DNA from: Pseudomonadota bacterium
Lineage (GTDB): Bacteria; Pseudomonadota; Gammaproteobacteria; Burkholderiales; Rhodocyclaceae
NCBI GenBank assembly: GCA_018241725.1
Contig: JAFEDI010000082.1
Coordinates: forward strand, 1 to 64,000
DNA: 64,000 nucleotides
Reading direction: 5' to 3'
This document shows positions 54,707 to 64,000 of the stretch, piece by piece. Within the stretch, counting starts at the first letter, position 1. The number at the start of each line of letters is the position of its first letter. A model generated the notes under the pieces. The model did not search any database and was not told the DNA's origin. It saw only the letters and a program-made list of their open reading frames with translations. A program made the position numbers and the translations under genes.

Positions 54707-55426
54707 TTACACCAGCTTGCCGGCAGAAAGGCGCAGGCTGCGCCCGCAGCGCTCCGCCAGGCTGGTGTCGTGGGTGACCAGCACGAGGGTCGTGCCGGAT
54801 TCGACGTTGAGGGAGAACATCAACTCGATGACAGCCTCACCGGTAGCCACGTCCAGGTTGCCAGTCGGCTCGTCGGCCAGCACCAAGGCCGGACGCGGCG
54901 CGAACGCTCGGGCCACCGCGACGCGCTGCTGCTCGCCACCGGACAGCTGGCGCGGGTAATGTCCCAGGCGGCAGCCCAGGCCGACCCGCTGCAGCCAGCC
55001 CTCCGCCTCCTGGCGGGCATCCTTCCGCCCGGCTAGCTCCAGCGGCAGCATCACGTTCTCGAGGGCCGTCAGCGCCGGCAGCAGCTGGAAGGACTGGAAC
55101 ACGAAGCCCACACATTCGCCGCGCAGTGCAGCGCGGCCGTCCTCATCGAGGGCAAACAGGTCCTGCCCGCGGATATGCACGGAGCCGCCGGACGGCGAAT
55201 CCAGTCCGGCCAGCAGCCCCAGTAGCGTGGACTTGCCCGAGCCGGATGCCCCGACGATGGCCACGGCCTCGCCGGCGGCAATGCTGAAGGAAACGTCCTC
55301 CAGGATGTGCAGCGTGCCGCCGTCGTCGGCGGCCACGCTGCGGCTCAGATGTTTGACGTCAACCACGGGCGCCAGCGCGGCCACTGTGGATGAAGAATCA
55401 GATCGGGTTCGGGTCAGCATGGCCAT
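54707..55426 (-). CDS. Orphan LolD/YbbA-like ABC ATPase
   Basis: 239 residues. Walker A GASGSGKST, Q loop FVFQSFQLLPAL, signature LSGGEQQRVAVARAF, Walker B LVLADEPTGNLD. No permease gene is adjacent on either side, unlike the usual ybbA-ybbP or lolCDE layouts. The start could be ATG 55426 or 55420; neither has a clear ribosome site. Partner unknown. Confidence 0.85.
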   Translation of the reverse strand: MAMLTRTRSDSSSTVAALAPVVDVKHLSRSVAADDGGTLHILEDVSFSIAAGEAVAIVGASGSGKSTLLGLLAGLDSPSGGSVHIRGQDLFALDEDGRAALRGECVGFVFQSFQLLPALTALENVMLPLELAGRKDARQEAEGWLQRVGLGCRLGHYPRQLSGGEQQRVAVARAFAPRPALVLADEPTGNLDVATGEAVIELMFSLNVESGTTLVLVTHDTSLAERCGRSLRLSAGKLV

Positions 55427-55530
55427 GTGGAGTGGATTTTCGGCGATAGGTTCAGCACCGGTACGCGGCTGTCCGCAATTATTCCGGCCCTGGATGACAT
55501 CCCGCCACCGGCCGCAGCCCGTCAACGAAC

Positions 55531-55554
55531 AAGGGCAGCCCGCGGGCTGCCCTT
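55531..55554. terminator. Palindromic terminator after guaB
   Basis: AAGGGCAGCCCG followed by its exact reverse complement CGGGCTGCCCTT, 21 bases past the guaB stop. Works in principle on both strands, as the A/T ends give short U-runs. Likely guaB terminator. Confidence 0.65.
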
Positions 55555-55575
55555 GATGCACGGGACCGGAAAGAC

Positions 55576-57581
<2,006 letters not shown>

Positions 57582-57605
57582 GGCGACGCGGTACAGCCGG
57601 CGGGC

Positions 57606-57926
57606 TCAGGCTTCCGCCGGACCGCCGCCCTTCTTCATGACCTTCCCCTCTTCGGCACGCTTGCGGCGCACCTCCTTGGGGTCGGCGATCAAGGGCCGAT
57701 AGATCTCGACCCGGTCCTTGTCCCGCAACACCGTATCGGCCTTGACCAGCTTGGCATACACGCCGAGCTTGTTGGCCTTGGCCAGATCGATCTCGGGATG
57801 CTTCTGCAACAGGCCCGAGGCCTCCACCGCCCGTTGCACCGTGCTGCCCGCCGGCAGCCTGAGGCGCACGATTTCCTGGCGCTCCTTGAGCGCATAGCAG
57901 ACTTCGACGTTGATCGAATCAGACAT
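57606..57926 (-). CDS. rnfH: RnfH-family beta-grasp protein
   Basis: 106 residues, ubiquitin-like fold ([20 protein letters not shown], ending [24 protein letters not shown]). Conserved next to ratA and smpB. A named role is lacking; despite the name it is not limited to Rnf complexes. Two bases after ratA. Confidence 0.9.
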   Translation of the reverse strand: MSDSINVEVCYALKERQEIVRLRLPAGSTVQRAVEASGLLQKHPEIDLAKANKLGVYAKLVKADTVLRDKDRVEIYRPLIADPKEVRRKRAEEGKVMKKGGGPAEA

Positions 57927-57928
57927 GG

Positions 57929-58366
57929 TCAGCCCTTGCGGTAGATTTGCGAGGCGCGCTTGACGAAGGAGTCGACGAAAGTGTTTGCGATGTGGCTGAA
58001 CACCGGCCCCACCGCCTTCTCGATCAGACGGTTGGAAAACTCGTAGTGCAGGTTGAACTCGACCTTGCAGGCGGCATCGCCCAACGGAATGAACTCCCAG
58101 CTGCCGTCCAGGTGCGTGAACGGTCCGTCGGTCAGGCGGATGTGCATGTGCCGCGGATAGTCCTTGTCGTTCTCGGTGCTGAAGTGGGACTTGATGCCGT
58201 GGTAGTTGATGTGCAGCGTAGCCTTGGTGACCTTCTCGTCACGGCCATGCACCTCGCTGCCGCCACACCAGGGCAGAAACTTGGGGTAATCCTCGCAGCG
58301 GTCCACCAGATCGAACATCTGGGCCGGAGTGAATTCGATCAGAACGGTTTTCTTGACGGCTGCCAT
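57929..58366 (-). CDS. ratA: RatA/Coq10-like START-domain protein
   Basis: 145 residues of the SRPBCC fold. Typical start [30 protein letters not shown]. Described in E. coli both as a 50S-binding inhibitor of 70S formation (RatA) and, by homology to Coq10, as a ubiquinone-binding protein. The latter fits the family better. Divergent from smpB through a shared -10 palindrome. Confidence 0.9.
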   Translation of the reverse strand: MAAVKKTVLIEFTPAQMFDLVDRCEDYPKFLPWCGGSEVHGRDEKVTKATLHINYHGIKSHFSTENDKDYPRHMHIRLTDGPFTHLDGSWEFIPLGDAACKVEFNLHYEFSNRLIEKAVGPVFSHIANTFVDSFVKRASQIYRKG

Positions 58367-58393
58367 TGGAGCGCGGGCGAACTAACGAGCTGT

Positions 58394-58410
58394 TAAAATG
58401 CGCGATTTTA
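58394..58410. promoter_or_regulatory. Palindromic -10 region shared by smpB and ratA
   Basis: TAAAAT-GCGCG-ATTTTA. The left arm is a -10 box for the plus strand and the right arm, read on the minus strand, is the same -10 box for ratA. A bidirectional promoter with overlapping -10 elements is implied. Confidence 0.45.
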
Positions 58411-58433
58411 CGCGTCCGTTCAAGCCTACGCCA

Positions 58434-58880
58434 ATGAGCATCATCGACAACCGCAAGGCCTTCCACGATTATTTCATCGAGGAAAAATACGAAGCCGGCC
58501 TCGTGCTCGAGGGCTGGGAGGTCAAGGGCATCCGCGCCGGGCGTGCCAACATCAAGGAAAGCTACGTGGTGATCCGTAGCGCCGAGATCTTCATCGTCGG
58601 CATGCACATCACGCCGCTGGAGTCAGCCTCCACCCACGTGCATCCCGACCCGACCCGCACCCGCAAGCTGCTGCTGCACGCCGAGGAAATCGCCAAGCTG
58701 ATCGGCAAGGTGGAACGCGCAGGTTATGCACTGGTGCCACTCGACCTGCATTACGCCAAGGGTCGCGTGAAGATCAGCATCGGCCTTGCCAAGGGCAAGA
58801 AACAGTACGACAAGCGGGAAACCGAGAAGGAACGCGACTGGGAGCGCGAGAAGGCGCGCCTGATCCGCTCCAAGGGCTGA
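58434..58880 (+). CDS. smpB: SsrA-binding protein SmpB
   Basis: 148 residues. Start [22 protein letters not shown], core [19 protein letters not shown]-terminal basic tail [15 protein letters not shown] that enters the ribosomal A site. Partner of tmRNA in trans-translation. ATG 58434 matches the family start; one 36 bases upstream overlaps the promoter. I see no tmRNA gene next to it. Confidence 0.96.
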   Translation: MSIIDNRKAFHDYFIEEKYEAGLVLEGWEVKGIRAGRANIKESYVVIRSAEIFIVGMHITPLESASTHVHPDPTRTRKLLLHAEEIAKLIGKVERAGYALVPLDLHYAKGRVKISIGLAKGKKQYDKRETEKERDWEREKARLIRSKG

Positions 58881-58928
58881 GGCCCCCCTGCTACCGCCCC
58901 AGCCTTGGCGGCGGCATGCCACAGGAAC

Positions 58929-59858
58929 CTACTCGGTTTCGCCCAGGGCCCATTCCACGTCCAGGCGCTCCAGCGCATCCACCGGCTGGCACACCCCCGC
59001 TGCCGCAAACAGTTCGTGAGCACGGCCGTGCTGCGCGGCGCCGAAGGCCAGCAAGGTCGAGCGGGCGTATTCCGCCAACACAACCGGTGACTGGGGGGTG
59101 AGCTTGCGGGCCGTCTCGAAGTGCTCGATGACGGCCTCCTTGCGGGCGCCATAGGTCAGGCCGGCCACCACGCTGCCGATCTTGTCGATCACTTCGGCGT
59201 TGTAGACGCCCAGCGCCACATAGGCATCGGCATGGTCATTATCCAGTTCGACGACGCGCTGCAGGCAATCCCGCACCTTGCCACCAAGGCCACGGGCCAG
59301 CGCTTTCACCACCGAGATACTCTGGCTGTAGCGCCCCAGCGCCAGGCCATGCACATACCAGGCATTGGCCCAGTTCGGCGCCAGCTCGGTCAGCGCCGTG
59401 CAGAATCCAAGCGTTTCATCGAGGATTCGGGTACGGCGCAGTTCGTCCTCTTCCAGGTGGGCGGCGTAAACGACGGCTGCCCGCGCTGCCGCCACCAGCC
59501 CCACCGGACCTGCCGCCAAGCCGTATTCGACGGCATCCGCGAAATCCCCCGCATGATAGGCGCGCCAAGCCTCCTCGATCTGCAGCGCGGCCGCCGCCGG
59601 ATCCGGTACATGAGCCTGAAGGGCCGGATTTGCGTCGAGCAGCGCATGCACGCTGACCACGTCCGGATAGGGTTCCCGGTCGCCCCGGTGCAGGCGTGCC
59701 CAGTTGCTCGACAAGGCCGTGCCTCCATAGCGATAGACACGGTTGCCATAGGGAAAACGCTTCCAGCTGCGACGGCCGCCATCCTGCTCCGAGCGGACTT
59801 CGGCCACGCGCTGCCGCGAACGGCGCAGGGCCATGCTCCAGTCAAAGCTCAGATGCAT
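58929..59858 (-). CDS. TPR-like helical protein, uncharacterised
   Basis: 309 residues, no signal. From about residue 95 it consists of repeated helices with the TPR flavour (EEAWRAYHAGDFADAVEYGL, LTELAPNWANAWYVHGLALG, VVELDNDHADAYVALGVYNA). The N-terminal 60 residues are basic with RSWKRFPYGNRVYRYGGTAL. Probably a protein-interaction scaffold. ATG 59858 gives MHLSFDWSMALRRS. Confidence 0.65.
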   Translation of the reverse strand: MHLSFDWSMALRRSRQRVAEVRSEQDGGRRSWKRFPYGNRVYRYGGTALSSNWARLHRGDREPYPDVVSVHALLDANPALQAHVPDPAAAALQIEEAWRAYHAGDFADAVEYGLAAGPVGLVAAARAAVVYAAHLEEDELRRTRILDETLGFCTALTELAPNWANAWYVHGLALGRYSQSISVVKALARGLGGKVRDCLQRVVELDNDHADAYVALGVYNAEVIDKIGSVVAGLTYGARKEAVIEHFETARKLTPQSPVVLAEYARSTLLAFGAAQHGRAHELFAAAGVCQPVDALERLDVEWALGETE

Positions 59859-60002
59859 CGGCAGTCCTTTCCCGCGAACGGCGCCCAATGACGGGCACTC
59901 TCGAAAAATGCCACGACCATCAAGGACGGTACAGGCAGGCCGCGGAGAGTAGCACCCCGCTCGCCATTAAGCATGCTGCGCCGCGGCAACGCGGCGGCCC
60001 GT

Positions 60003-60296
60003 TCAGGCCGCGATCCGGTCCATGAAACGGGCCAGCTGGATATCCAGTTCGGTCAGCCCACCGGCATCATGGGTGCTCAACACCACCTCCACCCGGTTAT
60101 ACACGTTGCTCCATTCCGGGTGGTGGTCGAGCTTCTCCGCCATCAACGCGACCCGCGACATCCAGCCGAAGGCCGCGTTGAAGTCGGCGAAGCGGAATTG
60201 CTTGCGGATTGCATCGCGGTCGGGTTCCAGCTGCCATCCTGCCAGGCCCGCCAACGCCGCCTGGCGCTGCGCGTCGTCCAGTTTCTGCGCTCTCAT
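60003..60296 (-). CDS. phhB: Pterin-4a-carbinolamine dehydratase
   Basis: 97 residues. The active-site signature is [24 protein letters not shown] then LTELD. It dehydrates the carbinolamine made by phenylalanine hydroxylase, or acts in molybdopterin-related chemistry. ATG 60296 is set by AAGGAGG eight bases upstream. phhA is not nearby. It follows the DUF748 gene by 17 bases. Confidence 0.92.
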   Translation of the reverse strand: MRAQKLDDAQRQAALAGLAGWQLEPDRDAIRKQFRFADFNAAFGWMSRVALMAEKLDHHPEWSNVYNRVEVVLSTHDAGGLTELDIQLARFMDRIAA

Positions 60297-60313
60297 CGGA
60301 ATCGCCTCCTTCA

Positions 60314-63300
60314 TCAACGCAGGGAAAAATCCACCCGACTGGCTTTCGCCTTGGCCTTGCCGTCGTCGCCTTCATGCGGCGCCAGCAGGAAGACCCGGTC
60401 GGCCGGCACCTGGCCCTTGTCGAGCAGCCAGTTCTTGGCCGCCTGGGCGCGCTGCTGCGCGAGCAGGCGCAGGTCCTCGTCGCTGACGGTGGTGTTCGCG
60501 AGGATCAGCTTCTCCATCTCGGGCACCGGCAAATCCTTGGTCAGGCCGATCAGGTTGCGGGGCTTCGGAAATTTCTCATCCTTATAGACACGGGTCAGCA
60601 GCGCTGGGTACTCGGCGGCGTCGATATGCACGCGGCCGTCCTCGCCAAGAGATTCGCCCTTCTTCGCCATGTCCTTGATCTTCAGCGCCTCGACCTTGCC
60701 GAGCATGACCGCGTGCTTGAGGCCTTCCCGGTCGGTCTGCGGATCGACGCGGCCGGCAATGTCGAGCTTGAGGCCGGTCTTCTCGGTCATGGCCTTGGCG
60801 ATGGCGTTCAGCTTGGGCTCGGCGCTGTCGGGCAGGCGCGCGAAGCCGGGGTCGAACTCCAGCCAGGCCAGTTCCTCGCTGTTGCCACCGAACATCGAGC
60901 CTAGCAAGGCAAACGGCGAGGTTATCGCCTTGCCGATCAGATTGACGAGGACCTTCCAGATGATGCCGCCGATACTGAACTGCGGGTCGTCCAGCGAACC
61001 GCCGATCGGCAGGTCCAGATCGATCTCGCCACGGCTGTTCTTCAGCAGGGACACCGCCAGCAGCACCGGCAGCTTGAGGGCATCCGGGCTGTCCACCTTG
61101 TCGCCGAAGGTCAGCTGGTCGAGGAAGACCTGATTGGTGGCGGTCAGCTTACGGTCCTCGATCTTGTAATTGACACTGGCCGACAGCTTGCCCTTCTCGA
61201 TGCCGTAGCCGACGTACTTGCCGGCATAGGTGGACACGCCGGACAACTCGAAATCCTTCACCGAGGCCTTGATATCCAGCGCCTTGTCCTGCCGGAAGGG
61301 ATTGAGCTTGCCGACGACCTCCACCGGCGCCGCGTTGTCCACCTTGCCGCGCAATTCCAGTTCGGCGATCGTACCGGGATCGGACGACAGGCCGACCAAG
61401 CGCCCGCCCATGCCAGTCAGGTTGGCGTCGTAATTGGGCCGGATGAAACGATCGCTGTAGGCGATGTTGCCGCCCTGCAGGGTGATCCGCTTGATCGACA
61501 CCGGCGGCAGCGGCTCGGCAGGCTTTGGAGGTGGCAACTGCGCCGTCGCCACTCCAGGCGCGGACAGCTTGCCACCGTTGGCCTTCTTCACAGCATCCTG
61601 TTCATCCTTCTGCTCCTGGGCCCGCTGGGCGGTGATCTCGCGGATATTGAGGCCGCCCTGGGCGTCGAGGATCAGGCGGGTGTAGAAGTCGCTCAGCGCG
61701 ATGTCGTCGATGCTCACCGCCAGTGGTGCCAGACGGATGTCCACGCCACCGAAGTACAGCGACTTCCAGCGCAGGAAGTCGGCCGCGTTGAGCTTGTCCA
61801 CCGATGCGAAATCGCCCACCGTCAGGTTGCCCTTGAAGCCGCCCTTCATGCCACCTGCCGCGGGCAACTCGAAAGCCAGCTTGCCGCGGGAGGTGACATT
61901 GCCGCGGGTAATCGCGATCTTTACCTTCTCGGTGACGTAGGGCTGCAGCATGGCCAGGTCGACCGCCTTCAGGTCCAGATCCAGAATGCCGACCAGCGGC
62001 GCCAGGCCGACCGTACCGGCCACCCCGATCTTGCCGCGCTTGTTGATCGCTGCCCGCAGATCCACTTTGGCCTTGCTACCCTTGGCGGTGGACAAGCCAT
62101 CCACCTTGATGGCCAGCGGCTCCGCGTTGAAGACGATGGACGGTGACAGGGTCTGGTCCTCCAGACGCACGCCCCAGTCGTCGAGAGCCACATGCTTGAC
62201 GCTCACCTGCCAGTCGGGACCGGCCGGAGCCTTCTTGGCGGGCGCCGCCCCGTGCTTGCGCGTCGGCGCGGCCGGCGCCTTGGCAACCGGTGCATCACCG
62301 GTGGCGGCAAACTGCTCGGCATTGAAGTGGCCATCCTTGCCACGCACGACGGCCAGGCGCGTCGCCTTACCGAGCACCTCGCCGACCGTCACGCGGCGCG
62401 TGGCCGTATCGACCTCGGTGTCGCGCAGTTCGAGCAGGCCGACGCGGGCCAGCGGTGTCTTGTCGCCCTTCAGGCGCACGCCCAGGTCCTTCAGCGCAAC
62501 GCTCTCTGCCTTGACCTGGACCTTGGGTTCGCCGGACGCCTGCGCGAAATCGTAGGCCAGGCGCGCATCCACCTTGCCCGACGCCACCTCGCCCTGCTTC
62601 AGGAAAGGCGCGTAGTACGGCCGCGGCCCGACCAGGTCGAGACCACTCAGCTCCAGCGTGCCGGAGGCCTTGAGAGCCGACACGTCCAAGCTGCCCTTGT
62701 GCTCGACATGCTCGCCCGCGTCGGTGGAGAAACCAGCCTCCAGCTCCGCAGGCGTACCACCGGCCAGGCTGAACTTGCGCAGGGAAACATGCAGATCCTG
62801 CAAGGTCTTGTGGAAGGGGCCGGTGGGCAGATCGTCGCTGAAGGCGATGCGCCCGCCGCTGAGCTTGAGTTCATTCAGCGTCAGCGCAAAGGGCTTGTCC
62901 TCGGCAGCTTTCGGCGGTTCGGTCGCGGCAGGCGCGGCTGGAGGTTTGGGCTCAGTCGCAGTGGCAGCGGCCGGCTTCGGCAGCAGCGCGAGCAGGCTGA
63001 TCGTCCCGTCGCGCTGGCGCTCCACCGTGACATCGGGCCCTTCAATGGAGACCGTACCGATGGCCGCCTCCCGCGCCAAAGGCGCCAGCTTGTCGATGCC
63101 GACCTTCAGCGCCGCCAGCTTGATCGCCGGACGACCGTCTGCATGCTGCACCTCGACCCCGTCCAGCCCGACCGAGCCTTTCACGCTCACGCTGGGCGGC
63201 TGGCCCGCCGGCTGCGCGAAGCTCAGCTCCAGGTCGGACGACAACTTGGCGCTCGGCAGGCGGAAGGTCTTGTCGACCGGCAAGTAATCCACATAGCGCG

Positions 63301-63994
63301 TCAGGTCGAAACCATCGAACTTGATGCCGACCACCGATTCGCGGGCAAGGGAGAAAGGCTTGGATTTGCCCTTTACAACGAAGGGCGCCCCATTCACCTT
63401 CAGCGCCAGCAACGGCTCGACGAAGGTATCCACCTGGGACGGCAGGTTCGACACGAAGGGCACGCCCAGATCGAGATCAGACACCACCTGCGTCTGCTTC
63501 AGCGGCCGGTCGTCGAAATCGATGCGGCCCTTCTCGACGCGGATGTTATGCACCGCGAAATGGGTCTTGGAACCATCGTCGGGCTTGCTGAGGATTTCGT
63601 CGATGACATCCGACCAGTTGTAGCGCTGACCTTCCAGGCGCACCACGCTGACCGTCGGCTCTACCAGCTTCACCTCCTCCACCACCACGCCACCGCGCAG
63701 CAGGGATTCCGCCTCCACGTTCACGTACAGGGACGTGAAGCTCGCCGCCGGGCTCTTGCCGTCCGGCTCCAGCATGCGGAAGCCACGCACCTCGGCGGAC
63801 AGCGCATAGGGATTGATCGACAGCCCCTCTATCGTCACCGGGCGATGCAGCAGTTCGCCGAGTTGCTTCTCGGCCACCGACTTGACCAGTGGCGGCGCGA
63901 TCCAGAACCCCGCCACACCCACCAGGGCCACCGCTGCCAGCCCCCGCAGCGCCCATTTCGCCGGACGTCCGGCGGCGCGCAGCTTTTCGATCAT
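60314..63994 (-). CDS. DUF748/AsmA-like large envelope protein
   Basis: 1226 residues. One N-terminal membrane helix ([19 protein letters not shown]), then a very long periplasmic part of repeated beta-sheet units ([29 protein letters not shown] and many like it), two Ala/Pro/Lys-rich spacers (about 340-370 and 570-600), and a C-terminal region with [24 protein letters not shown] that recalls OmpA-like sequence. AsmA-type proteins bridge inner and outer membranes and move phospholipids; that role here is inferred. The start ATG lies six bases from the window end, so its ribosome site is cut off. Confidence 0.85.
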   Translation of the reverse strand: MIEKLRAAGRPAKWALRGLAAVALVGVAGFWIAPPLVKSVAEKQLGELLHRPVTIEGLSINPYALSAEVRGFRMLEPDGKSPAASFTSLYVNVEAESLLRGGVVVEEVKLVEPTVSVVRLEGQRYNWSDVIDEILSKPDDGSKTHFAVHNIRVEKGRIDFDDRPLKQTQVVSDLDLGVPFVSNLPSQVDTFVEPLLALKVNGAPFVVKGKSKPFSLARESVVGIKFDGFDLTRYVDYLPVDKTFRLPSAKLSSDLELSFAQPAGQPPSVSVKGSVGLDGVEVQHADGRPAIKLAALKVGIDKLAPLAREAAIGTVSIEGPDVTVERQRDGTISLLALLPKPAAATATEPKPPAAPAATEPPKAAEDKPFALTLNELKLSGGRIAFSDDLPTGPFHKTLQDLHVSLRKFSLAGGTPAELEAGFSTDAGEHVEHKGSLDVSALKASGTLELSGLDLVGPRPYYAPFLKQGEVASGKVDARLAYDFAQASGEPKVQVKAESVALKDLGVRLKGDKTPLARVGLLELRDTEVDTATRRVTVGEVLGKATRLAVVRGKDGHFNAEQFAATGDAPVAKAPAAPTRKHGAAPAKKAPAGPDWQVSVKHVALDDWGVRLEDQTLSPSIVFNAEPLAIKVDGLSTAKGSKAKVDLRAAINKRGKIGVAGTVGLAPLVGILDLDLKAVDLAMLQPYVTEKVKIAITRGNVTSRGKLAFELPAAGGMKGGFKGNLTVGDFASVDKLNAADFLRWKSLYFGGVDIRLAPLAVSIDDIALSDFYTRLILDAQGGLNIREITAQRAQEQKDEQDAVKKANGGKLSAPGVATAQLPPPKPAEPLPPVSIKRITLQGGNIAYSDRFIRPNYDANLTGMGGRLVGLSSDPGTIAELELRGKVDNAAPVEVVGKLNPFRQDKALDIKASVKDFELSGVSTYAGKYVGYGIEKGKLSASVNYKIEDRKLTATNQVFLDQLTFGDKVDSPDALKLPVLLAVSLLKNSRGEIDLDLPIGGSLDDPQFSIGGIIWKVLVNLIGKAITSPFALLGSMFGGNSEELAWLEFDPGFARLPDSAEPKLNAIAKAMTEKTGLKLDIAGRVDPQTDREGLKHAVMLGKVEALKIKDMAKKGESLGEDGRVHIDAAEYPALLTRVYKDEKFPKPRNLIGLTKDLPVPEMEKLILANTTVSDEDLRLLAQQRAQAAKNWLLDKGQVPADRVFLLAPHEGDDGKAKAKASRVDFSLR

Positions 63995-64000
63995 GTTCTT

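Noticed and set aside
58881..58928. A tmRNA gene next to smpB
   Set aside because: The gap is only 48 bases and lacks a tRNA-like end; no tmRNA is seen nearby.

Overview
The window is about 64 kb of high-GC chromosomal DNA from a Gram-negative bacterium, most likely a betaproteobacterium of the Rhodocyclales (Azoarcus/Thauera/Azospira-like). The order placement is an inference. It rests on the pmd-type protocatechuate 4,5-cleavage operon in the gene order known from Comamonas, on hpnCDE, on the rnfH-ratA/smpB locus, and on a CysI plus DUF934 pair. The genes are tightly packed. I see no rRNA, tRNA, CRISPR array, prophage or intact insertion sequence, so this looks like core and catabolic chromosome rather than an island.

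Region 1 (1-17.9 kb) is aromatic-acid catabolism. A porin tail is followed by a small cluster of a protocatechuate-dioxygenase-like pair (ligAB-like) plus a 4-hydroxyphenylpyruvate-dioxygenase-like protein, divergent from a LysR regulator. After a housekeeping insert (hflX, a lipoprotein, a VOC protein, an acetyltransferase) comes a complete minus-strand pmdUKEFDABC operon. PmdK imports the substrate, PmdAB open the ring, PmdC makes 2-pyrone-4,6-dicarboxylate, PmdD opens the lactone, PmdU isomerises, PmdE hydrates, and PmdF cleaves to pyruvate and oxaloacetate. A divergent LysR gene sits at the head. A near-identical 23-bp element lies in front of both pmdU and pmdE. An aldo/keto reductase and an AEC transporter follow.

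Region 2 (17.9-31 kb) holds an EamA exporter, assimilatory sulfite reductase with DUF934, CcoG/FixG, a MocR regulator, a UvrD-family helicase, a flavodoxin-like protein, a CPA2 cation/proton antiporter with a His-rich tail, an AraC/HD-GYP pair and an MFS exporter.

Region 3 (32-41 kb) starts with a three-gene set that could form an electron path across the envelope: an inner-membrane cytochrome b561, a single-haem cytochrome fused to an outer-membrane beta-barrel (Cyc2-like architecture), and a small periplasmic cytochrome c. Next come a K+ channel with a two-component system in one operon, and a three-gene group of an aldehyde dehydrogenase, an unknown protein, and a protein resembling the DNA-binding end of an ISL3 transposase without its catalytic part. 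A candidate sigma-54 promoter precedes that last gene.

Region 4 (41-64 kb) holds clpB with a textbook sigma-32 promoter, an alpha/beta hydrolase with a divergent LysR, a LolD/FtsX-type ABC exporter linked to a CrtC/AttH-like protein and a ferric-reductase-like flavoprotein, hpnCDE (squalene synthesis), a lone LolD-like ATPase, guaB, DUF4124, rnfH-ratA, smpB, a TPR-like protein, a pterin carbinolamine dehydratase and a large DUF748 protein.

A family of short palindromes (core GGGGCGAATGAATTCGCCCC) is scattered through the intergenic spaces, singly and as inverted pairs, and behaves like a REP/BIME repeat family.
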